Shown piece after piece: positions 54,720-63,631 of a DNA stretch of 64,000 nt (positions are counted from its first letter, which is position 1; every line of letters starts with the position of its first letter). The translations under genes and the position numbers were made by a program. The notes under the pieces are model-generated. The model worked only from the letters and a program-made list of their open reading frames with translations. It made no database searches and was not told where the DNA came from. The stretch is from Dyadobacter jiangsuensis (lineage in GTDB: Bacteria > Bacteroidota > Bacteroidia > Cytophagales > Spirosomataceae): assembly GCF_003014695.1 (NCBI RefSeq), contig NZ_PYAS01000004.1:310001-374000 (forward strand), read 5' to 3'.

Positions 54720-54751
54720 AGTGTTTTCGGTTGGTTTAAGGTTTCGAAGCG

Positions 54752-54783
54752 CAAAATATAGGGTATATAAAATTCGTCGCAAA
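54752..54783 (-). promoter_or_regulatory. Bacteroidota-type promoter for the DUF4287 gene
   Basis: On the minus strand TTTG (54783-54780), exactly 19 bases, then TATATTTTG (54760-54752), which is TAnnTTTG with one extra T. It lies 33 bases before the start codon. Confidence 0.6.
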
Positions 54784-54844
54784 AGTTTACTTGATTTAGG
54801 TCATGTTGTAGTATAATTTGCAAGGGTTTTACACCCCCTATCGA

Positions 54845-55225
54845 ATGCTTTATCAGAATATTCTTCTCATCGATGATGACGAAGATGATCAGGAGATCTT
54901 CCTGACTGCCCTTGAATCCACCCGGAAGCCGGTTCGATGCACTGTTCTGGACAGTGCCAGAAAGGCATTACGCCAGATTATCCAGGGAGAAATCGAAGCC
55001 GATCTTATTTTTCTCGACCTCAATATGCCCTTGATGAACGGGCAGCAGTTTTTAACGGAAATCAAAAAGGATGAACAACTCCGTAAAATTCCGATCGTAA
55101 TCTTGTCCACTTCTTCTAACGCTGCCACGGCTATGCAGGTAAAACAGCTCGGTGCTTGCCATTTTTTTACAAAACCGGACCGTTTTGAAGATCTGGTAGC
55201 AATTCTCAATGAAGTATTGGTATAG
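54845..55225 (+). CDS. Single-domain response regulator
   Basis: 126 residues from MLYQNILLIDDDEDDQEIF at 54845; an earlier in-frame ATG at 54818 is less likely. It is one receiver domain: acidic triad DDDEDD (10-15), phospho-acceptor Asp58 in LIFLDLNMPLMNG, Ser/Thr switch in IVILSTSS and Lys in FFTKPDRF. There is no DNA-binding domain. This Rcp1-like type relays signals by protein contacts. The PAS histidine kinase gene starts 54 bases downstream and is its likely partner. Confidence 0.93.
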   Translation: MLYQNILLIDDDEDDQEIFLTALESTRKPVRCTVLDSARKALRQIIQGEIEADLIFLDLNMPLMNGQQFLTEIKKDEQLRKIPIVILSTSSNAATAMQVKQLGACHFFTKPDRFEDLVAILNEVLV

Positions 55226-55279
55226 CCTGCTCATTCTGGCGCGATTATAGTAGGGGCATTTGCGTATTCATTCACCGAT

Positions 55280-56986
55280 ATGGATTTACGTAGGCCCACA
55301 GACGACCAATTTTTTCATTTTATTCAGGGAGGCGGCGAAATGGGTGCCCTCACGCGCTCGTTCGACTGGTCTCAAACGCCGATTGGTCCGCCAGATCAGT
55401 GGCAGCAAAGCTTGCGGACAACCCTGGGTATTGTGCTGCATTCCGCATTTCCGATGTTCCTTTTCTGGGGCGACGACCTGATTTGTTTCTATAATGATGC
55501 ATTCCGCCCGAGCCTGGGAGCCGAGGGCAAACATCCCGCGCTGGGGAAGAAAGGCAAGGAGGTATGGCCGGAAATCTGGGATTTTATCGGACCGCTGCTT
55601 AATAAAGTGATGACCAGCGGGGAGCCGGTCTGGTTTGAGGACCAGCTTGTGCCGTTTTTCAGGAACGGTAAGATCGAGGATATTTACTGGACATTCAGTT
55701 ATAGTCCTGTTTACGACGACAGCGGGCAGGTCAACGGGGTATTTGTCACTTGCACCGAGACAACCCAGAAGGTGATGATATTCAACCGGCTGCATGATTC
55801 CGAACGGCGCTTTCAGAACCTGGTAGTGAATGCAACGGTGGGGATAATCGTACTCATCGGAGAGGATATGGTCGTGGAAATTGTCAACGACGCATACGGA
55901 CAGCTTGTTGGCCGGTCGCGGGAAGAATTGCTTGGAAAGCCGCTTTTTTCCGTGATCCCGGAAACAGAACCGCATTTCAGAGATTTGCTCGACGCAGTCA
56001 GGACCACTGGTGAACCGATCTTCCTGAGCGAGCATCCCTATTTTGTGTTTGTGGATGCCGAGAAAAAAGAGGGGTTCCTGAACCTGGTATACCAGCCCTA
56101 CCGGGCTGACGACGGCAAAGTGCATGGGGTAATGATCCTCTGCCAGGATGTGACAGTGCAGGTGATCGCGAAATTGAAAATGGAGGAGATCGTGGCCGAG
56201 CGCACCCAGGAGCTTGCAAGCGCGAACCGGCATTTGCAGCGTTCCAATGCGGAGCTGGCGCAATTCGCCTACATTGCTTCACATGATTTGCAGGAGCCGT
56301 TACGGAAAGTAGCCACGTTTACGCAAATGCTGGAAGCCGAGCTGGGTGGGACCACCGATCGCCAGCGGAATTATCTGGACAAAATCAAAAACGCGTCGTC
56401 GCGAATGCTGCTGCTGATCCGTGACGTGCTTACTTTCTCGCAACTGGCAAGGGACTCGGACCTGGTTACCCAAACGGACCTTGGCACCGTGCTCGATAAT
56501 ATAGTAGATGACCTCGAATTATTGATCGATCAGAAACACGCGTCGATCACTTACAAACGGCTTCCTGTGGTGGAGGCAGTTCCGCTGCAAATGGCGCAGC
56601 TCTTCGGAAACCTTATTTCGAATGCATTGAAGTTTACAAGGAACGGCGTGGACCCGATCATCTCCGTTTCGGCAGAAATGTTGGATAAAACCGCATTGAA
56701 ATCGTACCCGATGCTGGACACGCGATGTGCCTATCACCATTTGCAGGTCAGCGATAATGGCATTGGCTTCGAGCAGGTTTACGCGGAGCAAATTTTTGAA
56801 ATTTTCCAGCGCCTGCACGGTAAAAAGGATTTCGAAGGAACGGGTATCGGGCTGGCGATGTGCAAGAAGATCCTGCAAAACCACCACGGGCATATTCACG
56901 CCACATCCACAGAAGGCAAAGGGGCCACATTTCATATTCTGATACCTGAAAACCAGTCTTGTTTTGCCGATTCGTCGACACTTTGA
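55280..56986 (+). CDS. PAS-domain sensor histidine kinase
   Basis: 568 residues, no membrane segment. An N-terminal PAS-like domain (WSQTPIGPPDQWQQSLRTTL, SAFPMFLFWGDDLICFYND, to about 160) is followed by a second PAS (VNATVGIIVLIGEDMVVEIV to about 300). The kinase core has a phospho-acceptor His335 in YIASHDLQEPLRK, as in phytochrome-related kinases, and an ATPase domain with LFGNLISNALKFT (N box), VSDNGIGFEQVY (G1) and GTGIGLAMCKKI (G2). It senses a cytoplasmic cue and probably phosphorylates the receiver protein encoded just upstream. The signal is unknown. Confidence 0.93.
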   Translation: MDLRRPTDDQFFHFIQGGGEMGALTRSFDWSQTPIGPPDQWQQSLRTTLGIVLHSAFPMFLFWGDDLICFYNDAFRPSLGAEGKHPALGKKGKEVWPEIWDFIGPLLNKVMTSGEPVWFEDQLVPFFRNGKIEDIYWTFSYSPVYDDSGQVNGVFVTCTETTQKVMIFNRLHDSERRFQNLVVNATVGIIVLIGEDMVVEIVNDAYGQLVGRSREELLGKPLFSVIPETEPHFRDLLDAVRTTGEPIFLSEHPYFVFVDAEKKEGFLNLVYQPYRADDGKVHGVMILCQDVTVQVIAKLKMEEIVAERTQELASANRHLQRSNAELAQFAYIASHDLQEPLRKVATFTQMLEAELGGTTDRQRNYLDKIKNASSRMLLLIRDVLTFSQLARDSDLVTQTDLGTVLDNIVDDLELLIDQKHASITYKRLPVVEAVPLQMAQLFGNLISNALKFTRNGVDPIISVSAEMLDKTALKSYPMLDTRCAYHHLQVSDNGIGFEQVYAEQIFEIFQRLHGKKDFEGTGIGLAMCKKILQNHHGHIHATSTEGKGATFHILIPENQSCFADSSTL

Positions 56987-57050
56987 CCCTAGTCGTCGAT
57001 TTCCTTGATCTTCATCAAGTACCCATCAGTATACGTATTTTGATTTCGCC

Positions 57051-57074
57051 TTTAAAGAATATTTAATCTTTAAA
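57051..57074. promoter_or_regulatory. AT-rich palindrome before the third SusC gene
   Basis: TTTAAAGA (57051-57058) and TCTTTAAA (57067-57074) are perfectly complementary with an 8-base gap, 10 bases before the SusC ATG. It could be an operator or a leader hairpin; the -7-like GTATTTTG at 57035 is imperfect. Confidence 0.4.
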
Positions 57075-57084
57075 TTTTACAAAT

Positions 57085-60000
57085 ATGGCGCAATCAATAC
57101 GAAGTTGTTTATCGGTCTTACTGGCCGTGCTGTTTTGTGCATATGAAGCAGCCGGGCAGGAAAGGCGTGTGAAAGGAAAGGTTACGGATGAATCCAATGC
57201 CGGTATACCGGGCGTGAGCGTGCTTGTTAAGGGCACCAACAACGGTACCAACACCGACGCGGAAGGGAATTTCAGCATTGCGCTGTCTGCCGGCAGCCAT
57301 GTGCTTACCGTGTCGTCGATCGGACATGTGACCCAGGACGTTAACGTACCCGTTGGAATGACTGAGGTGACTGTCAAGTTGAAAGCGGACGTGAAAAGCC
57401 TCGGGGAAGTGGTGGTAACTGCGCTTGGGGTGCAGCGCAGCACGCGGAATGTCGGGTATGCCGTGCAGCAAATCGACGGCGGGGGCATTCAGGAGGCCAG
57501 GGAAGTAAACTACATCAACTCCTTACAGGGAAAGCTGGCCGGGGTGCAGATCGGCGGTAACAGCGGCTCGATGGGCGGCTCGTCGCGGGTAACGATCCGG
57601 GGTTTGAAATCCATTTCCGGTAATAATAATGCACTATTTATTGTCGACGGGGTGCCGATGGCCAATATGAACCTGAACTCTTATGGCGTTACGGGCGGGC
57701 AGGGGACAGGCGGCGGCGGTTATGATTATGGTAACCCTGCGCAGCTTATCAACCCCAACGACGTCGAGAATATTTCGGTATTGAAAGGTGCCGCCGCTAC
57801 GGCCCTTTACGGCAGTCGGGGGCAGAATGGGGTCATTTATATCACCACCAAAACAGGCAAGGGCTCCGGCAAGCTTTCTTTGAATTATGACCTGAATATC
57901 CAGGCGGACCAGGTCTCGCTTTTACCTAAATTCCAGAACCTTTACGGCGGCGGCGGAAGTTCGAGTTTTACGAAGTTGTATATCAATCAGAACCCGTCCG
58001 GTTTCCTGCCCGGCGGCGGTACTTACGATGATGGCGACGGGAAAGGCCGCTATGACCTCATTCCGGACTACGGTACCGACGAATCGTGGGGGCCGAAGAT
58101 GGAGGGGCAATTGGTGCGGCATTACTGGTCGTGGGATCAGGATCGCAACAATCCGAATTTCGGTAAAACCGCTCCTTGGAGCCCGCATCCTGATAATGCA
58201 AAGGATTTTTTCAAAACCGGCGTCACATTCTCGAACAACCTCTCGGTAGCCAGCAGTGGCGATAATGGTTCGATCCGTTTTTCTGCCGGGCAGACCAAGC
58301 AGAACTTTATTTACCCGGGCAGTAACCTGAACCGCTTTTTTATCAGCCTGAATACGGTTTATAAATTCAACGAGAAGTTCACATTCAGCGGTGGGATCAA
58401 CTATGTGAATGACCATTCCAAAGGCCGGCCCGGAACGGGTTTCTTTGGCAATAACCCGATGCTGTTTTATGTGATGTTCGGGCAGCGGCAGATCGATGAT
58501 GCTTACCTGCGCAACTACAAATATGCCGACGGTACCGAGCAATCGTGGAACCGCACGGCCTGGAATATCCAGAAACCTGCATTTACACAAAATCCTTACT
58601 GGAATCAGTACGAAAACTACAATACCGACCAGAATAACCGGTATTTCGGCAACGCGGGCCTTACCTACAAGCTTACGGACTGGCTGTCGGCCGACGTCCG
58701 TGTTTTCTCGGACTACCTCAACCACCTCGACGAAGTCAGAAGCGCGAAAGGCTTTTTTGTAGGTTCTTATGCCAAACGGGCGGTGATTAACAATGAAAAC
58801 AATTACCAGGGAACGCTGAATGTCAACAAGAGCTTTGCCGACTCCAAGTTTACACTGGAAGCAGTGGCCGGGGGAAATATATTAAGGATTAAATCGAGCA
58901 TCGATGCCGGCAATACGAATGGCGGGTTGCAGAATCCGATGGTGTACGTGCTGCAAAACTCGGTGACGCCTGCGACGGTTTCCAATTCTTACGGGAACAA
59001 GCAGATTAACTCGGTTTTCGGCTCAGTGACATTGGGTTATAACAAATACCTGTTCCTGACTGCCACGGGCCGTAACGACTGGGCTTCGACTTTGAAACAG
59101 ACCGGCAACTATTCCTATTTCTATCCATCGATATCGGGCTCGTTCATTTTCTCCGACCTGATCACCGATTTGAAATGGCTCACGCTCGGGAAGGCGCGCC
59201 TCTCGTATGCACGCGTGGGTAACGATGCCGATCCGTATTCGGTCTCGAGGTACTACGACTACGTGGCGCCATTTGATACATATCCCTTGCAAAGCACTTC
59301 CGATAAGCTTTTCAATAGCCGCCTGAAACCGGAATTGTCATCGGAAACCGAAGCCGGTGTGGATTTTAAATTCTTCAATGACCGCCTCGGAGCGAATTTT
59401 ACCTACTACAACCGCAAGACCAAAAACCAGATATGGAACGTGCAGATACCTTCCGAAAGCGGGTTTACCACCAAAGTCGTGAATGGAGGAACTGTTCAGA
59501 ATAAAGGAATCGAGCTCACCTTATCGGCTAAACCTGTGCAGACTACCAATTTCAGCTGGCGGGTAGGGCTTAATTTTTCCAAAAACAAAAACATTGTTCT
59601 TGACCTGAACAGCACCGGCGACAATATTGCGGGCATCGAGCGATTCATTATCGGTACCGAGCGCCGTACGAACAAGGTATCGATGGTAGCGCAGAAAGGA
59701 ATGTCGCTCGGTACCATGCTGGGAACGGATTATGTGTATGATTCCAAAGGCAACAAAACGGTGGCCGACAACGGAACTTACAATGTGACGCCAACCCCGG
59801 TAATCATCGGGGATGCCAACCCGGATTTCATCGGCGGCTTATCGAATATGCTGAGCTACAAGAATTTTTATCTTTCGGCGTTGGTGGATTTTCAAAAAGG
59901 TGGTGATTTCTTTTCCTACACCAATTTGTACGGAAACAAATCGGGTATGCTGAAAGAGACTGCTGAAAACGGTATCCGCGAAAACGGGGTGGTCAACCCG

Positions 60001-60348
60001 GGCGTGAAGGCGGATGGTTCTCCTAACGACATTGTGGTGCCCGCCAGGACGCATTTCAATGCCGACGGTGGTAACCGGATCAGCAGGGCCAACCTCTACG
60101 ACGGCAGCTACATTTACCTGCGTGAGGTGCGGCTGGGCTGGTACCTGCCCGACAGCTGGGCACAGAAGATCCGCATGCAGGCATTGCGCGTGACGCTCAC
60201 CGGACGAAACCTCTGGCTGATCAAAAGCAATGCGCCGAACGTTGACCCGGCCAATATTACCAATTCCATCAGCAACCAGATCGGCTTTGAAGGTGGTGCA
60301 TTGCCGGCCGTCCGCAGCTATGGTGTGAACCTGAATGTTACTTTCTGA
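57085..60348 (+). CDS. SusC/RagA-family TonB-linked outer-membrane receptor
   Basis: 1087 residues. Signal peptide (SLVLLAVLFCAYEA-like core, cleaved near AAGQ). The carboxypeptidase-like domain is VKGKVTDESNAGIPGVSVLVKG (about 28-110), then the plug: GEVVVTALGVQRSTRNVGYA, KLAGVQIGGNSGSMG, IRGLKSISGNNNALFIVDGVPM and KGAAATALYGSRGQNGVIYI. The barrel fills the rest and ends in NVTF. Such receptors take up glycans or peptides bound by SusD. A SusD gene follows after 21 bases. There is no anti-sigma factor gene next to it. Confidence 0.96.
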   Translation: MAQSIRSCLSVLLAVLFCAYEAAGQERRVKGKVTDESNAGIPGVSVLVKGTNNGTNTDAEGNFSIALSAGSHVLTVSSIGHVTQDVNVPVGMTEVTVKLKADVKSLGEVVVTALGVQRSTRNVGYAVQQIDGGGIQEAREVNYINSLQGKLAGVQIGGNSGSMGGSSRVTIRGLKSISGNNNALFIVDGVPMANMNLNSYGVTGGQGTGGGGYDYGNPAQLINPNDVENISVLKGAAATALYGSRGQNGVIYITTKTGKGSGKLSLNYDLNIQADQVSLLPKFQNLYGGGGSSSFTKLYINQNPSGFLPGGGTYDDGDGKGRYDLIPDYGTDESWGPKMEGQLVRHYWSWDQDRNNPNFGKTAPWSPHPDNAKDFFKTGVTFSNNLSVASSGDNGSIRFSAGQTKQNFIYPGSNLNRFFISLNTVYKFNEKFTFSGGINYVNDHSKGRPGTGFFGNNPMLFYVMFGQRQIDDAYLRNYKYADGTEQSWNRTAWNIQKPAFTQNPYWNQYENYNTDQNNRYFGNAGLTYKLTDWLSADVRVFSDYLNHLDEVRSAKGFFVGSYAKRAVINNENNYQGTLNVNKSFADSKFTLEAVAGGNILRIKSSIDAGNTNGGLQNPMVYVLQNSVTPATVSNSYGNKQINSVFGSVTLGYNKYLFLTATGRNDWASTLKQTGNYSYFYPSISGSFIFSDLITDLKWLTLGKARLSYARVGNDADPYSVSRYYDYVAPFDTYPLQSTSDKLFNSRLKPELSSETEAGVDFKFFNDRLGANFTYYNRKTKNQIWNVQIPSESGFTTKVVNGGTVQNKGIELTLSAKPVQTTNFSWRVGLNFSKNKNIVLDLNSTGDNIAGIERFIIGTERRTNKVSMVAQKGMSLGTMLGTDYVYDSKGNKTVADNGTYNVTPTPVIIGDANPDFIGGLSNMLSYKNFYLSALVDFQKGGDFFSYTNLYGNKSGMLKETAENGIRENGVVNPGVKADGSPNDIVVPARTHFNADGGNRISRANLYDGSYIYLREVRLGWYLPDSWAQKIRMQALRVTLTGRNLWLIKSNAPNVDPANITNSISNQIGFEGGALPAVRSYGVNLNVTF

Positions 60349-60369
60349 CCCGGTTTTAAATCGATTGAT

Positions 60370-61812
60370 ATGAAGAACAAGATATTATTACTGCTCGCCA
60401 TGCTGCTGGGCTTCACGGGATGCGACAACTTCGAATCGTTGAATACCGACCCGGCGCGGTCTAGCGAAACGCAGCCGGAATTCCTGCTTTCCAATGCCCA
60501 AAAACGCGCCAGCGACCTGATGTACGATTCCTATTTCAACGGACGGATCGGCATGGAGCTTTCGCAGTACTGGATGGGCACCGACAAGACTTCCGACGGA
60601 CGTTTCCTGTTTACCAATGACGGCCTGTGGGCGGGACTTTACGCAGGCCCATTGATGGATCTGAAAGAGATCAGTAATTATTATGACCGCCACCCTGCCG
60701 AAAAAAGCGCGCATACCCTCGCCGTGGCCGAGATCCTGAAAGCCTGGATTTTTCACGTGCTGACTGATGTTTATATCGATATTCCTTACACGCAGGCATT
60801 GCAGGGCGAGAACATTCCGCAGCCGGTGTTCGACCAGGGCAAGGATGTGTATACGGTGCTGCTCAATTCGCTGAAAACGCAGATTGATGTACTTTCGGGT
60901 ACCTCTTCCGGTGTAATACGGGGAGACATTATCGCCAAGGGCGACGTGCAGCAATGGATCAGGATCGCGAATGCATTGCGTATGCGTATCGCCATGCGCA
61001 TGGCCGATGTCGCACCCGCGGAAGCGAAGGCGGTGATTGAGGATGCTGCCAAGAATACGCTGACCGGCACAGCCCAGGATGTGTATTTTCCTTACAATGT
61101 GGCTACTACGACGAACCGCTTTCCTTACAATGACGTGGAGCGCCCATTAGTGGAGTTTGCCGTCACTTCCACGCTGGTTGATTACCTCCAATCGGTCAAT
61201 GACCCGCGGTTGCCGGTTTTTGCGCGTCCTGATGATACGAATGGCAAATACATCGGCAAAGTGTACGGTACAGAGGCCAATACGCCGACGATGATCGGTC
61301 TTTCGAAGCCGGGTGTTATTGCTTACAGCGGTTCGGCTAAGGGCTACATGATCACTTTTGCGGAAGTGGCATTCATTAAAGCAGAAGCTGCGGCGCGCGG
61401 AATGAATGTCGGGAGCGAGACGCCCGAAACGCTATATAATGATGCTGTAAAGGCGTCGATGGCGCAATGGGGCATTACCGACGCGAAAGCGGTGGAAGCT
61501 TATCTGAAAGTCGTGCCTTACAAAGCGGGTACCTGGAAAAACGTGATCGGAACGCAGAAATGGATTGCGATGTACATGCAGGGGCTGCAATCGTGGCTGG
61601 AACGTCTGCGGCTCGATCCGAAGAAGCCGGATGGCAGCGCGTTGTTTATCCCCCCGGCGTCGGGCAGCCTCGATCCGGACGTGACCGATGTGCCCAAACG
61701 GTTGAAATACCCTAGTAACACGCGTGCCAGCAATGCACAAAATAGTGAAAGTGCTGCCAAGCGGATAGGCGGTGATACTCAGGCAGTGAAGAACTGGTGG
61801 GACGTCCAATGA
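60370..61812 (+). CDS. SusD-like nutrient-binding lipoprotein
   Basis: 480 residues. The lipobox is LGFTGC (Cys19). It belongs to the shorter SusD-like_2 branch: NTDPARSSETQPEFLLSNAQKRASD, YFNGRIGMELSQYWMGTD, WIFHVLTDVYIDIPYTQALQGE, GDVQQWIRIANALRMRIAMRMAD, and FAEVAFIKAEAAARG. The C-terminal motifs (QKWIAMYMQGLQSWLERLR, LDPDVTDVPKRLKYP) are clear. It covers the SusC barrel encoded upstream. A hydrolase of the metallo-beta-lactamase fold lies two genes further. Confidence 0.95.
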   Translation: MKNKILLLLAMLLGFTGCDNFESLNTDPARSSETQPEFLLSNAQKRASDLMYDSYFNGRIGMELSQYWMGTDKTSDGRFLFTNDGLWAGLYAGPLMDLKEISNYYDRHPAEKSAHTLAVAEILKAWIFHVLTDVYIDIPYTQALQGENIPQPVFDQGKDVYTVLLNSLKTQIDVLSGTSSGVIRGDIIAKGDVQQWIRIANALRMRIAMRMADVAPAEAKAVIEDAAKNTLTGTAQDVYFPYNVATTTNRFPYNDVERPLVEFAVTSTLVDYLQSVNDPRLPVFARPDDTNGKYIGKVYGTEANTPTMIGLSKPGVIAYSGSAKGYMITFAEVAFIKAEAAARGMNVGSETPETLYNDAVKASMAQWGITDAKAVEAYLKVVPYKAGTWKNVIGTQKWIAMYMQGLQSWLERLRLDPKKPDGSALFIPPASGSLDPDVTDVPKRLKYPSNTRASNAQNSESAAKRIGGDTQAVKNWWDVQ

Positions 61813-61857
61813 AAATTAAGATTTTGTTAAAGCATCCTCTATCTTGATTCGGCTCCT

Positions 61858-61865
61858 TACCTTTG
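61858..61865 (+). promoter_or_regulatory. Possible -7 promoter element, TACCTTTG
   Basis: TACCTTTG fits TAnnTTTG, 25 bases before the ATG at 61891. No -33 box is at the right distance. A 7-bp inverted repeat, ATTCGGC (61847-61853) and GCCGAAT (61868-61874), flanks it, as an operator might. Confidence 0.35.
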
Positions 61866-61890
61866 GCGCCGAATTAAGTTTGGATGTGAG

Positions 61891-62193
61891 ATGACGCACG
61901 AAAAAATATTTGTTTTAGAAACCGGAAGAGCCGTGAAAGTAAAAGTGGAGGGCGTACTAGCCGACGACCTCTCGAAAGTAAGTATCCAGGTCGATGTTTT
62001 GATTAAAGATCCGAAGGAAGAAGAGTTCAGGCCGCCCATCGGGCTGACTCACCCGAAGTACTGGAAATTGAAAAACCTAGAACCCGAAAAAGCCACTGCG
62101 CTGCAAATTCAATACAGCGGCGTGCACAGGAAGCAAATCAGGAAAACCATCCGGGAGTTTGATAAATTGCATGCTTTGGAGGTACAAGCATAA
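61891..62193 (+). CDS. Protein of unknown function, 100 residues
   Basis: I do not recognise it. No signal peptide. Mixed alpha/beta character: EKIFVLETGRAVKVKVEGVLADD, a KDPKEEE acidic turn, then a basic helix KQIRKTIREFDKLHAL at the end. It starts 78 bases after the third SusD gene and ends 20 bases before a metallo-beta-lactamase-fold enzyme gene, and may be co-transcribed with that. Confidence 0.75.
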   Translation: MTHEKIFVLETGRAVKVKVEGVLADDLSKVSIQVDVLIKDPKEEEFRPPIGLTHPKYWKLKNLEPEKATALQIQYSGVHRKQIRKTIREFDKLHALEVQA

Positions 62194-62213
62194 ACCCTTT
62201 TTCAGTAAGCTAA

Positions 62214-63473
62214 ATGAGGTACACCACTATCGTAAAATCAGGCCTGGCCATTCTTTGGCTGGGCTTCAATGCCCCGGTTGCTTTCGGGCAAACCGTTGGT
62301 CAGGCACTACCTGCCTGGCATGAGGGCGAAATGGACATTCACCATATCAATACCGGTATGGGCAACGCGACGTTCATGATCCTGCCGGACGGGACGACGC
62401 TTTTGGTGGATGCCGGTGCGCTCGATCCTACCGAGGCGCGCACGCAAAGCCCGCGCAATACGAAGGCAAAGCCCACCGCCGAACGCCAGCCCGGCGAATG
62501 GATAGCGCGCTACATCCGCAAGGTTTCCAAGGCCCCGGTAGTGGATTATGCGCTGATAACGCATTTCCATGATGACCACATGGGCACGCCGACGAGCACT
62601 TCCAAACGGTCGGAGCAGGGGAAGTATGCATTGGCGGGCATTACCGAGGTGGCCGAGTTTGTGCCGATAAAAAAGATTATCGACCGCGGCTGGCCGGATT
62701 ATTCCTACCCGCGACTATCCGCGGACACGATGGTACGAAACTACCGGACGTTCCTGGACTGGCAGGTGAAGAATAAAGGGCTGCGTGTAGAGGTGAGCGT
62801 TCCGGGCAGGAACGATCAGATCGTTTTACTTCATGATCAGCAGAAATACAAAGGTCTGTTCGAAGTGCGGAATATTTCGGCTAATGGTGAAATCTGGACC
62901 GGTGTGGGCACGACCACCCGCAAGCATTTTCCCGAATTGAAAGATCTGAAACCTGAGCAATACCCGAGTGAGAATATGTGCAGCATTGCCACGAAAATCA
63001 GTTATGGGAAGTTTGATTACTTCACGGGTGGTGATACGCCCGGCGTTTTGCAACCGGGAGTTCCAGCCTGGCATGATGTAGAAACGCCGGTGGCGAAGGC
63101 CGTTGGGCCCGTGGACGTTCATATTCTGGACCACCACGGCAACCGGGATTCGCAAAATGATTTCCTGCTGAGCGCATTGCGTCCGCGCGTGCTGGTAATC
63201 CCCGTGTGGTCGTCGGATCACCCCGGGCACGACGTGCTCGACCGGATTTATTCACAGCGCATTTACCAGGGTGAGCGCGACGTGTTTGCCACCGATATGC
63301 TGGAAGCCAACAAGCTGGTCATCGGTGAAATGTTGAACCGTTTGAAAAGCGACAGCGGCCACGTGGTCGTGCGGGTGGCTAATGGGGGAGATAGTTACAG
63401 GGTTTTTGTGCTGGACGACCGCGATGAGCAGCTGAAAGTCAAGTCTATTCACGGGCCTTACATCTCCCGCTGA
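62214..63473 (+). CDS. Secreted metallo-beta-lactamase-fold hydrolase
   Basis: 419 residues. Signal peptide (SGLAILWLGFNAPVAFGQ). The metallo-beta-lactamase fold is shown by INTGMGNATFMILPDGTTLLVDAGA, the zinc motif THFHDDHMG (His117, His119, Asp121, His122), FTGGDTPG and DHHGNRDSQNDFLLSALRPRVLVIP. The last motifs are those of the ComEC/Rec2-like branch. It may hydrolyse a phosphodiester or another ester outside the cytoplasm, but the substrate is not known. It lies behind the third SusC/SusD pair and may process the material that the pair imports. Confidence 0.9.
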   Translation: MRYTTIVKSGLAILWLGFNAPVAFGQTVGQALPAWHEGEMDIHHINTGMGNATFMILPDGTTLLVDAGALDPTEARTQSPRNTKAKPTAERQPGEWIARYIRKVSKAPVVDYALITHFHDDHMGTPTSTSKRSEQGKYALAGITEVAEFVPIKKIIDRGWPDYSYPRLSADTMVRNYRTFLDWQVKNKGLRVEVSVPGRNDQIVLLHDQQKYKGLFEVRNISANGEIWTGVGTTTRKHFPELKDLKPEQYPSENMCSIATKISYGKFDYFTGGDTPGVLQPGVPAWHDVETPVAKAVGPVDVHILDHHGNRDSQNDFLLSALRPRVLVIPVWSSDHPGHDVLDRIYSQRIYQGERDVFATDMLEANKLVIGEMLNRLKSDSGHVVVRVANGGDSYRVFVLDDRDEQLKVKSIHGPYISR

Positions 63474-63567
63474 AAGGAAAGCCCGAGCGAGCTTCTCTGC
63501 TTTGGGCATTTAAGCCGCTGCATTGTCCATTTCAAGCGCTGTTTCGTCGATTTGAATCTTATCTTGA

Positions 63568-63598
63568 TTTCCCGTGCTGGTATGTGAATCTACTTTTG
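63568..63598 (+). promoter_or_regulatory. Bacteroidota-type promoter for the last gene
   Basis: TTTC (63568-63571), 19 bases, then TACTTTTG (63591-63598), a full match to TAnnTTTG. A transcript would start near 63605, about 27 bases before the ATG at 63632. Confidence 0.6.
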
Positions 63599-63620
63599 AC
63601 CCGTCAATCATTCACATACC
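63579..63620. promoter_or_regulatory. Inverted repeat straddling the -7 box, possible operator
   Basis: GGTATGTGAAT (63579-63589) and ATTCACATACC (63610-63620) are perfectly complementary. Their centres are 31 bp apart, about three helical turns. The left arm lies between the -33 and -7 boxes, the right arm around +5 to +15, so a transcript hairpin cannot form and a DNA-binding dimer pair is the better reading. Confidence 0.45.
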
Positions 63621-63631
63621 AAACAATTAAA

